In this document: positions 33,701-41,871 of the stretch, one piece after another
How the letters are laid out: every line of letters begins with the position of its first letter
How positions within the stretch are numbered: position 1 is the stretch's first letter
DNA from: Pseudomonadota bacterium
GTDB taxonomy: Bacteria > Pseudomonadota > Alphaproteobacteria > Rhizobiales > Xanthobacteraceae
Length of the DNA stretch: 49,235 bases
Reading direction: 5' to 3'
Assembly: GCA_023449855.1 (NCBI GenBank)
Contig: JAEXHR010000352.1
Span: 1-49,235, forward strand
Made by a program: the position numbers and the translations under genes
The notes under the pieces: model-generated
The model's input: only the letters and a program-made list of their open reading frames with translations
What the model was told of the DNA's origin: nothing
Databases searched by the model: none

Positions 33701-33952
33701 CGAGCGCGTATTGACGAGGCTGGGCAGGCCGGCCATTCCCGTCTCGATCGGGAACGTGATGCGCTGCTCGACCTCAAGGGGCGAGAATCCAGGTGCGGTC
33801 GTGTTGATCTGGACCTGTACGTTGGTGATGTCCGGCACCGCGTCGATCGGCAGGCGAGTGAAATTCCAGACGCCGAACGCGCCCATCATCAGCACGCCGA
33901 TCATGATCAGCCAGCGCTGATGGACCGAGAAAGAGAGAACCTTGTCGATCAT
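30731..33952 (-). CDS. czcA: CzcA-type RND heavy-metal efflux pump
   Basis: A 1073-residue inner-membrane pump of the HME-RND family. The ATG at 33952 gives the standard start (MIDKVLSFSVHQRW). The helix-4 motif GAIDFGIIIDGAVIIVEN is the Zn/Co/Cd (CzcA) form, distinct from the Cu/Ag form seen in the other RND gene of this window. The porter domains and twelve helices are present at full length. It works with the adjacent CzcB adaptor and CzcC outer-membrane channel to expel divalent metal ions, powered by protons. It lies 81 bases after czcB and overlaps the following gene by one base. Confidence 0.95.
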   Translation of the reverse strand: MIDKVLSFSVHQRWLIMIGVLMMGAFGVWNFTRLPIDAVPDITNVQVQINTTAPGFSPLEVEQRITFPIETGMAGLPSLVNTRSLSRYGLSQVTVAFKDGTDIYFARQLVNERIQRVKDSLPTGIETAMGPVSTGLGEIYMYTVEAKEGARNADGKPYTPSDLRIVQDWIIKPQLRNVQGVNEVNTIGGFEKQFHVLPDPAKLMAYRLSFRDVMSSLANNNNNVGAGYIEKNGEQYLVRTPGQVANSEEISQIVIGSRNGVPVRILDVAEVKEGTDLRTGAATVDGKEVVLGTAMLLIGENGRTVAQRVSQKLEQIQKSLPEGISLRAIYDRTHLIDATIATVEKNLIEGALLVIVILFLILGNFKAAFATALVIPLSMLFTITGMFENKVSANLMSLGAIDFGIIIDGAVIIVENCLRLLAHEQAKQGRLLTRDERFATIIEGSREVIKPSLFGTLIIAVVYLPVLTLTGVEGKMFTPMALTVLMALLGASILSMTFVPAAVALFVTGRVSEKENWFMRLAHRSYVPMLDLAIRFRGIIAIATVALVVVSGWAASKMGGEFIPSLDEGDVALQAMRIPGTSLTQSLEMQKVLEKRLHKIPEVKEAFARTGTAEVATDPMPPSISDGYVMLKPRDQWPDPKKPKSDVMKEIEEAAEEIAGSVYELSQPIQLRFNELISGVRSDVGVKIFGDDLEVLAQIAGQVQTALQGISGASDVKTEQVSGLPVLTVKLDRKALARFGISVSDVQNLVEIAVGGKNAGLVFEGDRRFDLVVRLPDELRTDVEAIKALPIPLPPVDGQQSQNKATPAAFGASPLAQMRYAPLSELAEISVTPGPNQISREDGKRRIVVSANVRGRDLGSFVGDAQEQIAQKVKLPAGYWIGWGGQFEQLVSATRRLMIVVPIALLLIFLLLFLSLGSMADALLVFSGVPLALTGGIFALLLRDIPLSISAGIGFIALSGVAVLNGLVIITFIERLRLEGRTVVEAVREGALTRLRPVLMTALVASLGFVPMAIATGAGAEVQRPLATVVIGGIISSTILTLLVLPALYILFRRESSPAHVDARPVHTTKGDH

Positions 33953-34033
33953 GATCGAATTCCCGAAATGATAAGCTCCGAATAGGACCGGAAGAGGCAC
34001 GGGCGGAGGCGCGCATGCTGCGTCGTGGGAGAC

Positions 34034-35035
34034 CTAGTGTTCATGGGACGCCGATCCCTTCCCGAGCTCCGCCTTGACGATGAAGCTGTTCTTCGCCGCG
34101 TATCTGTCGCCTTCGAGCACACCGAACAGGATCTCGACGTTTTCCGGATCTTGCGCGCCGACATCGACGTCGCGGGCCTCGAACTTGTCGCCGCTGCGGA
34201 CGAACACGACCTTGCGGTTCTCGACGGTCTGGATGGCCGTCGCCCGAACCGCGATCGGGACCTTCTTGGCCGCGAGGATCAGCCGCGCGGACACGAACAG
34301 TCCGGTGCGCAGACGCATGTCCGGATTCGGAACCACTGCACGCGCGAGAGCGCTTTGGGTATCGCTGCTGCCGATGGGCGAGATGTAGGACAGCGCCGCC
34401 TCCACGGGGGCACCGCCATCGCCGACGTCGATCAGGATCTTGTCGCCGATCCGGACGCGCGGCAGGTTGCGCCTATAGACGGAAAGGTCGACCCAGACCG
34501 TCGAGATGTCGGCGACGGTGAAAGCCGGCTTCTGTTCGGACGCATACTCGCCGAGAGAGATTTGCCGGTCGATCACGGTGCCCGAGATGGGCGCGCGGAT
34601 CTCGTACACGGTCAGGCTCTGATTGCTCTCGATCTTCGCGAGAAGCTCGCCCTTCTCCACGTTGTCGCCGATACGCTTCTTGATCTCGCGCACGACGCCC
34701 GGAAAGCGCGGCGTCACCTGCACCAAGGATTCCTGGTTGGGCTGCAGGATGCCGTTCAGCAGCAGCGAGTCGCGCAGCGTCTCGGGGCCGGCCGTCAAGA
34801 GTTCGATGTTGGACGACGCGACGCGGGCGTCGTTCATCTCCACCGCCCCCTCTTCGCCGTGGCCCTTCTCGTCTTCGCCGGCGCCGCCTTTCTCCCCTTT
34901 GGACTTCTCCCCCTTGGCACCCTTCGACGCGTCAGCGGTCTGCGTGTCCGACTTGCTCGGCGCGTAAGCGTAGACGCCGGCGCCGAGTGCGAAGATCGCG
35001 ACCAATCCTACCAGTAACATGACGGGCTTCTTCAT
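34034..35035 (-). CDS. czcB: CzcB-type periplasmic adaptor protein
   Basis: A 333-residue membrane-fusion protein linking CzcA to CzcC. It has an N-terminal anchor helix (VMLLVGLVAIFALGAGVYAYA). A low-complexity Lys/Glu/Gly stretch (about residues 35-65) may bind metal or act as a flexible tether. Lipoyl/barrel-sandwich halves follow (VTPRFPGVVREIKKRIGDNV and YEIRAPISGTVIDRQISLGE), then beta-barrel segments. A C-terminal His pair (ASHEH) is present. Its ATG overlaps the czcC stop (ATGA). Confidence 0.92.
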   Translation of the reverse strand: MKKPVMLLVGLVAIFALGAGVYAYAPSKSDTQTADASKGAKGEKSKGEKGGAGEDEKGHGEEGAVEMNDARVASSNIELLTAGPETLRDSLLLNGILQPNQESLVQVTPRFPGVVREIKKRIGDNVEKGELLAKIESNQSLTVYEIRAPISGTVIDRQISLGEYASEQKPAFTVADISTVWVDLSVYRRNLPRVRIGDKILIDVGDGGAPVEAALSYISPIGSSDTQSALARAVVPNPDMRLRTGLFVSARLILAAKKVPIAVRATAIQTVENRKVVFVRSGDKFEARDVDVGAQDPENVEILFGVLEGDRYAAKNSFIVKAELGKGSASHEH

Positions 35036-36300
35036 CGTGCGCTCCCCCGAGCCAATGCAAACGGATTGCCGACAAGCCCCTCGATGGTGGCGACGGCGAC
35101 ATGGAAATTCTGTTGTGCTTCCTGCTCGCGAAGGCGTGCCTGGGCGACGCTGGCCTGCGAATCCAGCACCTCGAGAAGCGAGTAGCGTCCCTGGCCGTAG
35201 CCTTCGAAGATCGCGTCGGCCGCCTCCTTCGACTTCGGGATGGCGCTCTCGCGCAGAATGGCGAGTTCGCGAAGCGAGCCGGTCAGCGAGTCGTAGGCGC
35301 GGCCCGCGATCACGACCAAGGTGTTGCGGTTGCCCTGGCGCTCGGCGGCGGTCTTGGCGAGGCTCTCCTGCGCGGAAAGGATGTTGCCTTGGTTCTGGTC
35401 GAACACCGGGATCGGCACGGACAACGACAGACGGACCGCGCTGTCGCCGGTATCATTGTATTTCCGCCAACCGGCGGCGACGGTCACGTCCGGATACGGC
35501 TTGAGCCGGGCGAGCAGCAGTTCGGCGTTGCGCTGCGCGTAGATCGCCTTCCAGCGGACGAGTTGCGGATTGGCTTCGATCGCCGCGACCACTGACTGGA
35601 AGCTGGGCGGCCGGCCGACCGCATCGAGTCGTCCCGATACGGCACCGAACTTCGGTGCGGTATCGCCCATCAAGATCGCTAGTTCGCGGCGCGCCGTGGC
35701 GAGCGTCGATTTCGTGCGCTCGAGATCGGCCTTGACGAGTGCCGACGCCACCTCTGCCCGGCCGGTTTCCGCGATCGAGGACGCGCCGGCCTCGACGCGC
35801 CGCTGCAGCAGCGGAGTGAGCTTGTTGATCGCCTCCACCTGCTCTTCGAGTATCTGGATCCGACGCTGCAGTCCAAGAACGCTCACGAACGCGACCGCGG
35901 TCTCCGACAGCACCTCTAGGCGGATGGCCTGGCGGCCGATGCCGGCGGCATCGAGACCGGCCTGCCCGGCGGAAACACGCGCATCGCGCTTGCCCCAGAG
36001 CTCGAACATCTGGCTGACCTGCAGCGTCGTATTCGCAGAGCGCGTGCCGCGATAGACCCCCGATCCGAAGGAGTCGTCCTGTTCGTAGGAGACGTCCGGA
36101 TTGATCAGCGCGCCGGCCTGGATGCGCTGGCCTCTCGCGATCCCGACGTCACGTTCGGCGGCGGTCAGACGGGGACTGGCAGCGAGCGCGCGCTGCAGCG
36201 CCGCCCCCATGGTGAGGGTTTGCGAACAGGCTCCCCCCGTCGGCAACGCGACGAGAAGCACGGTCGCGCACGCGACACGCGTGGCGTATTTCGAGAACAT
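35032..36300 (-). CDS. czcC: CzcC-type outer-membrane channel (TolC family)
   Basis: A 422-residue outer-membrane efflux protein. A signal peptide (VACATVLLVALPTGGACS) is followed by two TolC-type repeats of long helices and strands: LTAAERDVGIARGQRIQAGALINPDVSYEQ and, in the second half, LLLARLKPYPDVTVAAGWRKY with LSLSVPIPVFDQNQG. It is the first structural gene of the czcCBA set. It starts 54 bases after the stop of the CzcI-like gene. Confidence 0.92.
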   Translation of the reverse strand: MFSKYATRVACATVLLVALPTGGACSQTLTMGAALQRALAASPRLTAAERDVGIARGQRIQAGALINPDVSYEQDDSFGSGVYRGTRSANTTLQVSQMFELWGKRDARVSAGQAGLDAAGIGRQAIRLEVLSETAVAFVSVLGLQRRIQILEEQVEAINKLTPLLQRRVEAGASSIAETGRAEVASALVKADLERTKSTLATARRELAILMGDTAPKFGAVSGRLDAVGRPPSFQSVVAAIEANPQLVRWKAIYAQRNAELLLARLKPYPDVTVAAGWRKYNDTGDSAVRLSLSVPIPVFDQNQGNILSAQESLAKTAAERQGNRNTLVVIAGRAYDSLTGSLRELAILRESAIPKSKEAADAIFEGYGQGRYSLLEVLDSQASVAQARLREQEAQQNFHVAVATIEGLVGNPFALARGSAR

Positions 36301-36354
36301 GATGAAAGCCTGACGAACGACGGATTCAGGGTGCGGTGCACCCGGCGACTACGT

Positions 36355-36720
36355 TCAGGTCAGGTTTTTGGGAGGAGGCGACTCAAGCCGAGCATGATTG
36401 GAGGCCGAGAACGCATCCAGGGCCGCCATAGTCGAACCAGGTAGCATGCCTGACGCGGCTTCGGTCACGGGCGACGGCATCACGGCCGGGACGCAGTTGG
36501 GGCAATGGTCGCAGAGCATCGCTTCTGAGTAGGAAGCACCGTCTTGCAACGGGGCCGACACCTTCTCGATGCCCAAAGTCGAAGCCACTGCCTGGTCGAG
36601 ACACGAAACCTGGTGGGAGATGCCGACGAAAAGATAGACGAACGCCAGCAGCGTCAACAGCCCGCGGCGGAAACCGCGCGCATGCGTCTTGGCAGAATTT
36701 GTATGGGCCTGGCGTTCCAT
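36355..36720 (-). CDS. CzcI-like small Cys-containing membrane/periplasmic protein
   Basis: A 121-residue protein with one helix near the N-terminus (GLLTLLAFVYLFVGISHQVSC) and a mature part containing MLCDHCPNC, a CxxCxxC-type cluster suited to metal binding. A Pro- and Met-bearing tail follows. Small proteins of this plan precede czcCBA in other bacteria and modulate induction. Its position directly upstream of czcC fits. A second protein of similar plan is encoded at 45038-45394. Exact family not certain. Confidence 0.7.
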   Translation of the reverse strand: MERQAHTNSAKTHARGFRRGLLTLLAFVYLFVGISHQVSCLDQAVASTLGIEKVSAPLQDGASYSEAMLCDHCPNCVPAVMPSPVTEAASGMLPGSTMAALDAFSASNHARLESPPPKNLT

Positions 36721-36883
36721 GCGCCGGAGATATCAAATCGCAACGGCGAACACTATCACATTCGGACGACAATCGACGAATTTCACGGCCTCCGTCGCGC
36801 ACTCCATCTGGATCAGTTTTCCGTAAAGCTGCGCGCTGGGTCGGGGATGCACCGCGGCGCGCATCCCCGACCAGCCCCGCCAT

Positions 36884-37135
36884 CTACCGACCCTTCGGGC
36901 CGCCGTTGTATGTCCAGACGCCGACACGTGCTTTGGGTGAAGCTTCGATTGGCCGGTCGTCGTAGGCGAATGATGCGGAGGGATTTCCCGCCGAGACGAC
37001 GGCGGACTGGCGCTGTTGGTGGATCTCTCCCGGCCAGTAGCTCTTGTCCGTGATCGTGGAACCCGCGTTCGCCGTCGCGGAGATCGCGGCAACCGACATC
37101 AGGATCGACGAAAAGACGATTGTCTTGGTGAACAT
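36884..37135 (-). CDS. Small secreted protein of unknown function
   Basis: An 83-residue protein with a signal peptide (MFTKTIVFSSILMSVAAISATANA) and a short mature part with several aromatic residues (KSYWPGEIHQQ, SFAYDDRP, VGVWTYNGG). GGAG lies eight bases upstream of the ATG. It resembles short exported proteins common in Nitrobacteraceae, with no assigned function. It stands alone between the CzcI-like gene and the nrsF gene. Confidence 0.6.
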   Translation of the reverse strand: MFTKTIVFSSILMSVAAISATANAGSTITDKSYWPGEIHQQRQSAVVSAGNPSASFAYDDRPIEASPKARVGVWTYNGGPKGR

Positions 37136-37373
37136 GGTCCAACTCCATCTGTATGGAAGGCGTCTCAATCGCGCCTTCAATGATGAGTTCGAAGCCCTAG
37201 CTTGGCCGGTTACACGCTCACGCGTACGTGAACGCGCAACGATCTCTCCGCTGCGTGCCGTCGACGACGATCCAGATATACGTCCGGTACGGCGCGCTCA
37301 TGCCTTGCGCGCCGTAAAACAGCGGCGAAGCGGGTTGGCCGCGGTCGCGTCCGATCTTGGACCCGGATCGGCT

Positions 37374-38015
37374 TCACCAGCGCAACAGACGTGGACCGAG
37401 CGCCATGCCGGCCAGCGTGCAGATCAGTATCGTTCCGCCGTACCAGACCGTCACGAATGGGAGGGAGTCATCCATGCAGTGCAGCGCATAGGCCATGGCA
37501 CTCACGCCGCCGCCGAGGAGGCCGGCCGCGGCTCCGGCGAGCCTGAGATCCGTCGGCGCCCCCTTCCGCACGGCCCAAACTGTGACGGCAAAGGGAACGA
37601 TCGCGATGAGCGGTATCGACAGCAGACATTCCAACCATTGGTCTCCGACGATCATCGCCTCCCAATGGGCAGGCGGAGCGAAGGAAAGGTTGACCAGGCC
37701 GAGGGCCGCGATGACGGCGAACGGCAGGACGATGAGGATCGGCCTCGTCCTGCGCTCGCCGCCCGGACGCGCGAGCTTCGTCAGGGAGAGGAATGCGAGC
37801 ACGACGACCGCGATCGTGAACGAAAGCTTCAGGGCGATAAAACCGGCGGCGCGCGCATCGGCGAGATCCGGACGGAAGCCGAGAACGAAGGCCACGCCGA
37901 TCAGCGCGGCCACCGCCCCGATCACGACCGCTGCGCCGATCGTCCATGATTGCGGCGTTCGATCGACGCCGACGTCGCCCGTGCTCAGCAAGTCGAGAAG
38001 TTCGTCCGTCTTCAT
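37374..38015 (-). CDS. nrsF: NrsF-type membrane anti-sigma factor (DUF1109)
   Basis: A 213-residue six-helix membrane protein with a short cytoplasmic N-terminus (MKTDELLDLLSTGDVGV). The helix set (PQSWTIGAAVVIGAVAALIGVAF and following) ends with HCMDDSLPFVTVWYG, typical of the DUF1109/NrsF family. NrsF proteins hold ECF sigma factors inactive at the membrane and release them on heavy-metal or oxidative stress, as known for Caulobacter SigF. The ATG overlaps the stop of the sigma gene (ATGA), confirming the pair. Confidence 0.87.
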   Translation of the reverse strand: MKTDELLDLLSTGDVGVDRTPQSWTIGAAVVIGAVAALIGVAFVLGFRPDLADARAAGFIALKLSFTIAVVVLAFLSLTKLARPGGERRTRPILIVLPFAVIAALGLVNLSFAPPAHWEAMIVGDQWLECLLSIPLIAIVPFAVTVWAVRKGAPTDLRLAGAAAGLLGGGVSAMAYALHCMDDSLPFVTVWYGGTILICTLAGMALGPRLLRW

Positions 38016-38569
38016 GCGCGCGATTCCTTCGCAATCGAAGCGGCCAATCTTTTCAGGCCGCGGTGGATGTTGATCTTCACCAAAGACTCGGAAACGCCGC
38101 ATCGCGCGGCGGCCTCGGCGACGCTCCTGCCGTCGAGCTTCACCGCGACGATGGAACATCGCATTTTCTCCGGCAGCAGCTCCATCAGACGCGCCAGGTC
38201 CAAGCTGCTTTCGGCGCCCGACCGGTCGTCGCCCGCGGTCACATCTTCCGCCGCGTCGATGGGCAGGTCGGTCGTGGACCTCCGCGTCCGGCGCAGGAAG
38301 TCGATCAGCTTGAACCGCGCGATCGCGTGCACCCAAGGCGTCAACGGCTCGTCCGGGTCGTAGGTATGGCGCTTGAGGTGGATCGCCAGCACCGCTTCCT
38401 GAACGAGATCCTCCGCGTCGCCGACCGACCGTCCGGCCCGGGCGAGCTTGCTCCTGTAATACGCGCGCAGATGCCCGCTCAGGCGACCGAGCAGCGCGCG
38501 GTGCGCGACCGCGTCGCCGTCCAGGCTCGCAAGCATGAGCTTTCTAAGCTCGGTCTCCGGGGAGGTCAT
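38012..38569 (-). CDS. ECF sigma factor paired with NrsF
   Basis: A 185-residue ECF sigma factor. Region 2 contains AGRSVGDAEDLVQEAVLAIHLKRHTYDP with the DLVQE motif, followed by PLTPWVHAIARFKLIDFLRR. Region 4 contains MRCSIVAVKLDGRSVAEAAARCGVSESLVKINIHRGLKRL, a typical helix-turn-helix. The start chosen at 38569 gives the normal N-terminus; a frame from 38596 adds nine residues. It lies 105 bases downstream of the cusA stop and is followed by nrsF with an ATGA overlap. It is a likely regulator of stress genes in or near the metal island, though no target promoter could be identified. Confidence 0.9.
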   Translation of the reverse strand: MTSPETELRKLMLASLDGDAVAHRALLGRLSGHLRAYYRSKLARAGRSVGDAEDLVQEAVLAIHLKRHTYDPDEPLTPWVHAIARFKLIDFLRRTRRSTTDLPIDAAEDVTAGDDRSGAESSLDLARLMELLPEKMRCSIVAVKLDGRSVAEAAARCGVSESLVKINIHRGLKRLAASIAKESRA

Positions 38570-38673
38570 GACGGGTCCATTCCCATGAGTTCGCAAAACC
38601 GAGAAAACCGGTTACAGGCGACCGCGAAAAAAAGCCGGAATCCGACGAAGATGTACGGTGAGCCCGCGGGGCC

Positions 38674-41600
38674 TCATTCGGCCGCCTGTGGTCGGTCAGA
38701 CCGATCCATCAGCCCGGCGGCACCGTCGGGCTTTGCTTCAGGCACCTCGGCCCCCGGGCCTCGGCGCAGCCCGAAGCCCTTGATGAGGGCGTAGACGGCC
38801 GGTATCACGATGAGCGTCAGGATGGTCGACGAGATCATGCCGCCGATCATCGGCACCGCGATGCGCTGCATGACTTCCGATCCGGTCCCGGTGCTCCACA
38901 GGATCGGGATCAGGCCGGCCATGATGGCCACGACGGTCATCATCTTCGGGCGGACCCGCTCGACCGCCCCCAGCATGATCGCCGCGTTCAGATCGGAACG
39001 CGTGAATGGTTTGCCTTCCGCCGCCTGCGCCGCCTGAATCTCCTTCATCGCGTGATCGAGATAGATCAGCATGATGACGCCGGTCTCGGCCGCGACGCCG
39101 GCGAGCGCGATGAAGCCAACGGCGACGGCGACAGAGAAGTTGAAGCCGAGCCACCACATCAGCCACAGCCCGCCGACGAGGGCGAACGGGAGCGACAGCA
39201 TCACGATAAGCGTCTCGGTCAGTCGTCGGAAATTCAGATAGAGCAACAGGAAGATGATCAGAAGCGTGACGGGGACGACAATCCTGAGCCGCGCGGTCGC
39301 ACGCTCCAGGTATTCGAACTGTCCGCTCCAGACGACGTAATTTCCGGGCGGAAACTGGACGCTGGCGGCCACCGCCGCCTTGGCGTCGGCCACGTAGCCG
39401 CCGAGATCGCGGTCCCGGATGTCGACGAAGATGTAGACCGCGAGCTGCCCGTTCTCGGTCCGGATCGACGTCGGGCCCCGCGTCAGCTTGATGGCCGCGA
39501 CCTCGCCCAAGGGCACGGTGCCGCCGCCCGGAAGCCCGACCAGGACGTCCCGGGCGATCGACTGCGGATCGCTGCGCAGGTCGCGCGGATACCGCAGATT
39601 GACGCCGTAGCGCTCGCGACCTTCCACGGTCGTCGTGATCGTTTCGCCACCCAGGGCGGACGATACCGTATCCTGCACATCGCTGATCATCAGGCCGTAC
39701 CGCGCAAGCGCCTGCCGGTCCGGAACGACGTCGAGATAGTACCCGCCGATGACGCGCTCGGCATACGCGCTCGACGTTCCGGGGACCGCCTTCACGACCG
39801 TTTCGATCTGCCGCGCGAGCTTCTCCATCTCGACCAGATCGGTGCCCAGCACCTTGATACCTATCGGGGTGCGTATGCCGGTCGCAAGCATGTCGGTGCG
39901 GGCCTTGATGGGCATGGTCCATGCGTTGGACACGCCGGGAAACTGCAGCGCCTTGTCCAGATCGGCGATCAGGCCGTCGACCGTCATTCCCGGCCGCCAC
40001 TGCTCCTTCGGCTTGAGATTGACGATCGTCTCGAACATCTCGGTCGGCGCGGGATCGGTGGCGGTCTCGGCGCGGCCGGCCTTGCCGTAGACCGAAGCCA
40101 CCTCGGGGAACGTCTTGATAATCCTGTTCTGGGTCTGCAGAATCTCCGCCGCCTTGGTCACCGACAGGCCCGGCAACGTGGTCGGCATGTACATCAACGT
40201 GCCTTCGTTCAGGCTCGGCATGAACTCCGTCCCGAGCTGACGCGCGGGCCACACGCTGACCGCCAGGGCAACGACCGCGAGGACGATCGTCAGGATCTTG
40301 GCCTTCAGCACGCCGCGGATCAGTGGCCGGTAGCTCCAGATCAGGAAGCGGTTGATAGGATTCCTGTTCTCAGGAACGATCCTGCCGCGCACGAACAGCA
40401 CCATCAGCGCCGGCACCAGGGTGATGGACAGGAGGGCGGCAGCCGCCATCGAGAACGTCTTCGTGAACGCCAGCGGGCTGAACAGCCGGCCTTCCTGCGA
40501 CTCCATGGTGAAGATAGGCAGGAACGACACCGTGATGATCAGCAGGCTGAAGAACAGCGCCGGGCCGACCTCGCTCGCGGCTTCGATCAGCACCTCCAAC
40601 CGGGGCTTGTCGGACGGGGCCCGTTCCAGGTGTTTATGGGCGTTCTCGATCATGACGATGGCGCCGTCGATCATGGCGCCGATCGCGATCGCGATGCCGC
40701 CCAGGCTCATGATGTTGGATCCGATGCCGAGGAGCTTCATGGCGCCGAACGCCATCAGGATCCCGACCGGCAGCATGACGATGGCGACGAGCGCGCTGCG
40801 CACGTGCAGCAGGAACACGATGCAGACGATAGCGACCACGACGCTCTCTTCGGTCAGCGTCCGCTTCAGGGTCCCGATCGCGTTGTGGATCAGATCGGAG
40901 CGGTCGTAGACCGGTATGATCTCGACGCCCTTCGGCAGTGCCGACGCCATCTCGGCCAACCGCGACTTCACATTGTCGATGACGTCGAGCGCGTTTTGGC
41001 CGAAGCGCTGCAGCGCGATGCCGCTGGCGACCTCGCCCTCACCGTTGAGCTCGGTTATGCCGCGACGCTCGTCGGGCCCGATCTCGATCCGCGCGACGTC
41101 CTTCAGCAGCACCGGGGTCCCTTTGTCGACCTTGAGCACGATGTTCGATAGGTCGGACAGGCTTTTGACGTAGCCTCTGCCCCGCACGATGAACTCGAAT
41201 TCCGACAGTTCGACGGTGCGGCCTCCCACGTCCATGTTGCTGCCGCGGACCGCGTCCCGCACCTTGGCGAGCGGGATGTCGAGCGACCTCAGCCGGTTCG
41301 GATCGACCACGATGTTGTACTGCTTGACGAAGCCGCCGACGCTTGCGACTTCGGCGACGCCCTCGGCCTTGGAGACGCCGTAACGGATGGTCCAGTCCTG
41401 GATGGACCGTAGGTCCGCCAGAGACCTGTCCTTCGACTGTAGTGCGTATTGATAGACCCAACCGACGCCGGTGGCGTCGGGCCCCAATGTCGGCGTGACG
41501 CCGGCGGGAAGCTTGCGCGCCGCGGCGTTGAGGTATTCGAGTACACGCGAGCGCGCCCAGTAGATGTCGGTGCCGTCTTCGAAGATGATGTAGACGAACG

Positions 41601-41871
41601 AAGTGCCGAAGAAAGAGAAGCCGCGCACGACCTTCGACTTCGGCACCGTCAACATGGCCGTCGTCAGAGGATAGGTCACCTGGTCCTCGATGACCTGCGG
41701 CGCCTGTCCCTTGTACTCGGTGTAGACGATCACCTGCGTGTCGGAGAGGTCAGGGATGGCGTCCAGCGCCGAATGCTGCACTGCATACAGGCCGCCCGCG
41801 ACCACGAAGACCGTTCCGATCAGGATCAGCATCAGGTTGCGGGCCGACCAGTCGATGAGACGCGCGATCAT
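38674..41871 (-). CDS. cusA: CusA-type RND copper/silver efflux pump
   Basis: A 1065-residue HME-RND pump. The opening (SALDAIPDLSDTQVIVYTEY) and the VRGFSFFGTSFVYIIFEDGTDIYWARSRVLEYL-type segment are characteristic of the Cu/Ag subgroup. So is the helix-4 motif GGIAIAIGAMIDGAIVMIENAHKHLE, which differs from the Zn/Co/Cd form in the other RND gene. The porter region and twelve helices are complete. It overlaps cusB (ATGA) and is last in the fixH-like-cusC-cusB-cusA operon. The C-terminal tail is polar (PEAKPDGAAGLMDRSD). Confidence 0.95.
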   Translation of the reverse strand: MIARLIDWSARNLMLILIGTVFVVAGGLYAVQHSALDAIPDLSDTQVIVYTEYKGQAPQVIEDQVTYPLTTAMLTVPKSKVVRGFSFFGTSFVYIIFEDGTDIYWARSRVLEYLNAAARKLPAGVTPTLGPDATGVGWVYQYALQSKDRSLADLRSIQDWTIRYGVSKAEGVAEVASVGGFVKQYNIVVDPNRLRSLDIPLAKVRDAVRGSNMDVGGRTVELSEFEFIVRGRGYVKSLSDLSNIVLKVDKGTPVLLKDVARIEIGPDERRGITELNGEGEVASGIALQRFGQNALDVIDNVKSRLAEMASALPKGVEIIPVYDRSDLIHNAIGTLKRTLTEESVVVAIVCIVFLLHVRSALVAIVMLPVGILMAFGAMKLLGIGSNIMSLGGIAIAIGAMIDGAIVMIENAHKHLERAPSDKPRLEVLIEAASEVGPALFFSLLIITVSFLPIFTMESQEGRLFSPLAFTKTFSMAAAALLSITLVPALMVLFVRGRIVPENRNPINRFLIWSYRPLIRGVLKAKILTIVLAVVALAVSVWPARQLGTEFMPSLNEGTLMYMPTTLPGLSVTKAAEILQTQNRIIKTFPEVASVYGKAGRAETATDPAPTEMFETIVNLKPKEQWRPGMTVDGLIADLDKALQFPGVSNAWTMPIKARTDMLATGIRTPIGIKVLGTDLVEMEKLARQIETVVKAVPGTSSAYAERVIGGYYLDVVPDRQALARYGLMISDVQDTVSSALGGETITTTVEGRERYGVNLRYPRDLRSDPQSIARDVLVGLPGGGTVPLGEVAAIKLTRGPTSIRTENGQLAVYIFVDIRDRDLGGYVADAKAAVAASVQFPPGNYVVWSGQFEYLERATARLRIVVPVTLLIIFLLLYLNFRRLTETLIVMLSLPFALVGGLWLMWWLGFNFSVAVAVGFIALAGVAAETGVIMLIYLDHAMKEIQAAQAAEGKPFTRSDLNAAIMLGAVERVRPKMMTVVAIMAGLIPILWSTGTGSEVMQRIAVPMIGGMISSTILTLIVIPAVYALIKGFGLRRGPGAEVPEAKPDGAAGLMDRSDRPQAAE

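Noticed and set aside
36329..36343. Short hairpin GGGTGC-GGT-GCACCC upstream of czcC
   Set aside because: Six base pairs without a T run or conserved spacing; too weak to call a terminator or operator.
39052..41151. Long plus-strand frame of 699 codons opposite cusA
   Set aside because: Antisense to an unmistakable RND pump with low-complexity Asp/Arg/His composition.
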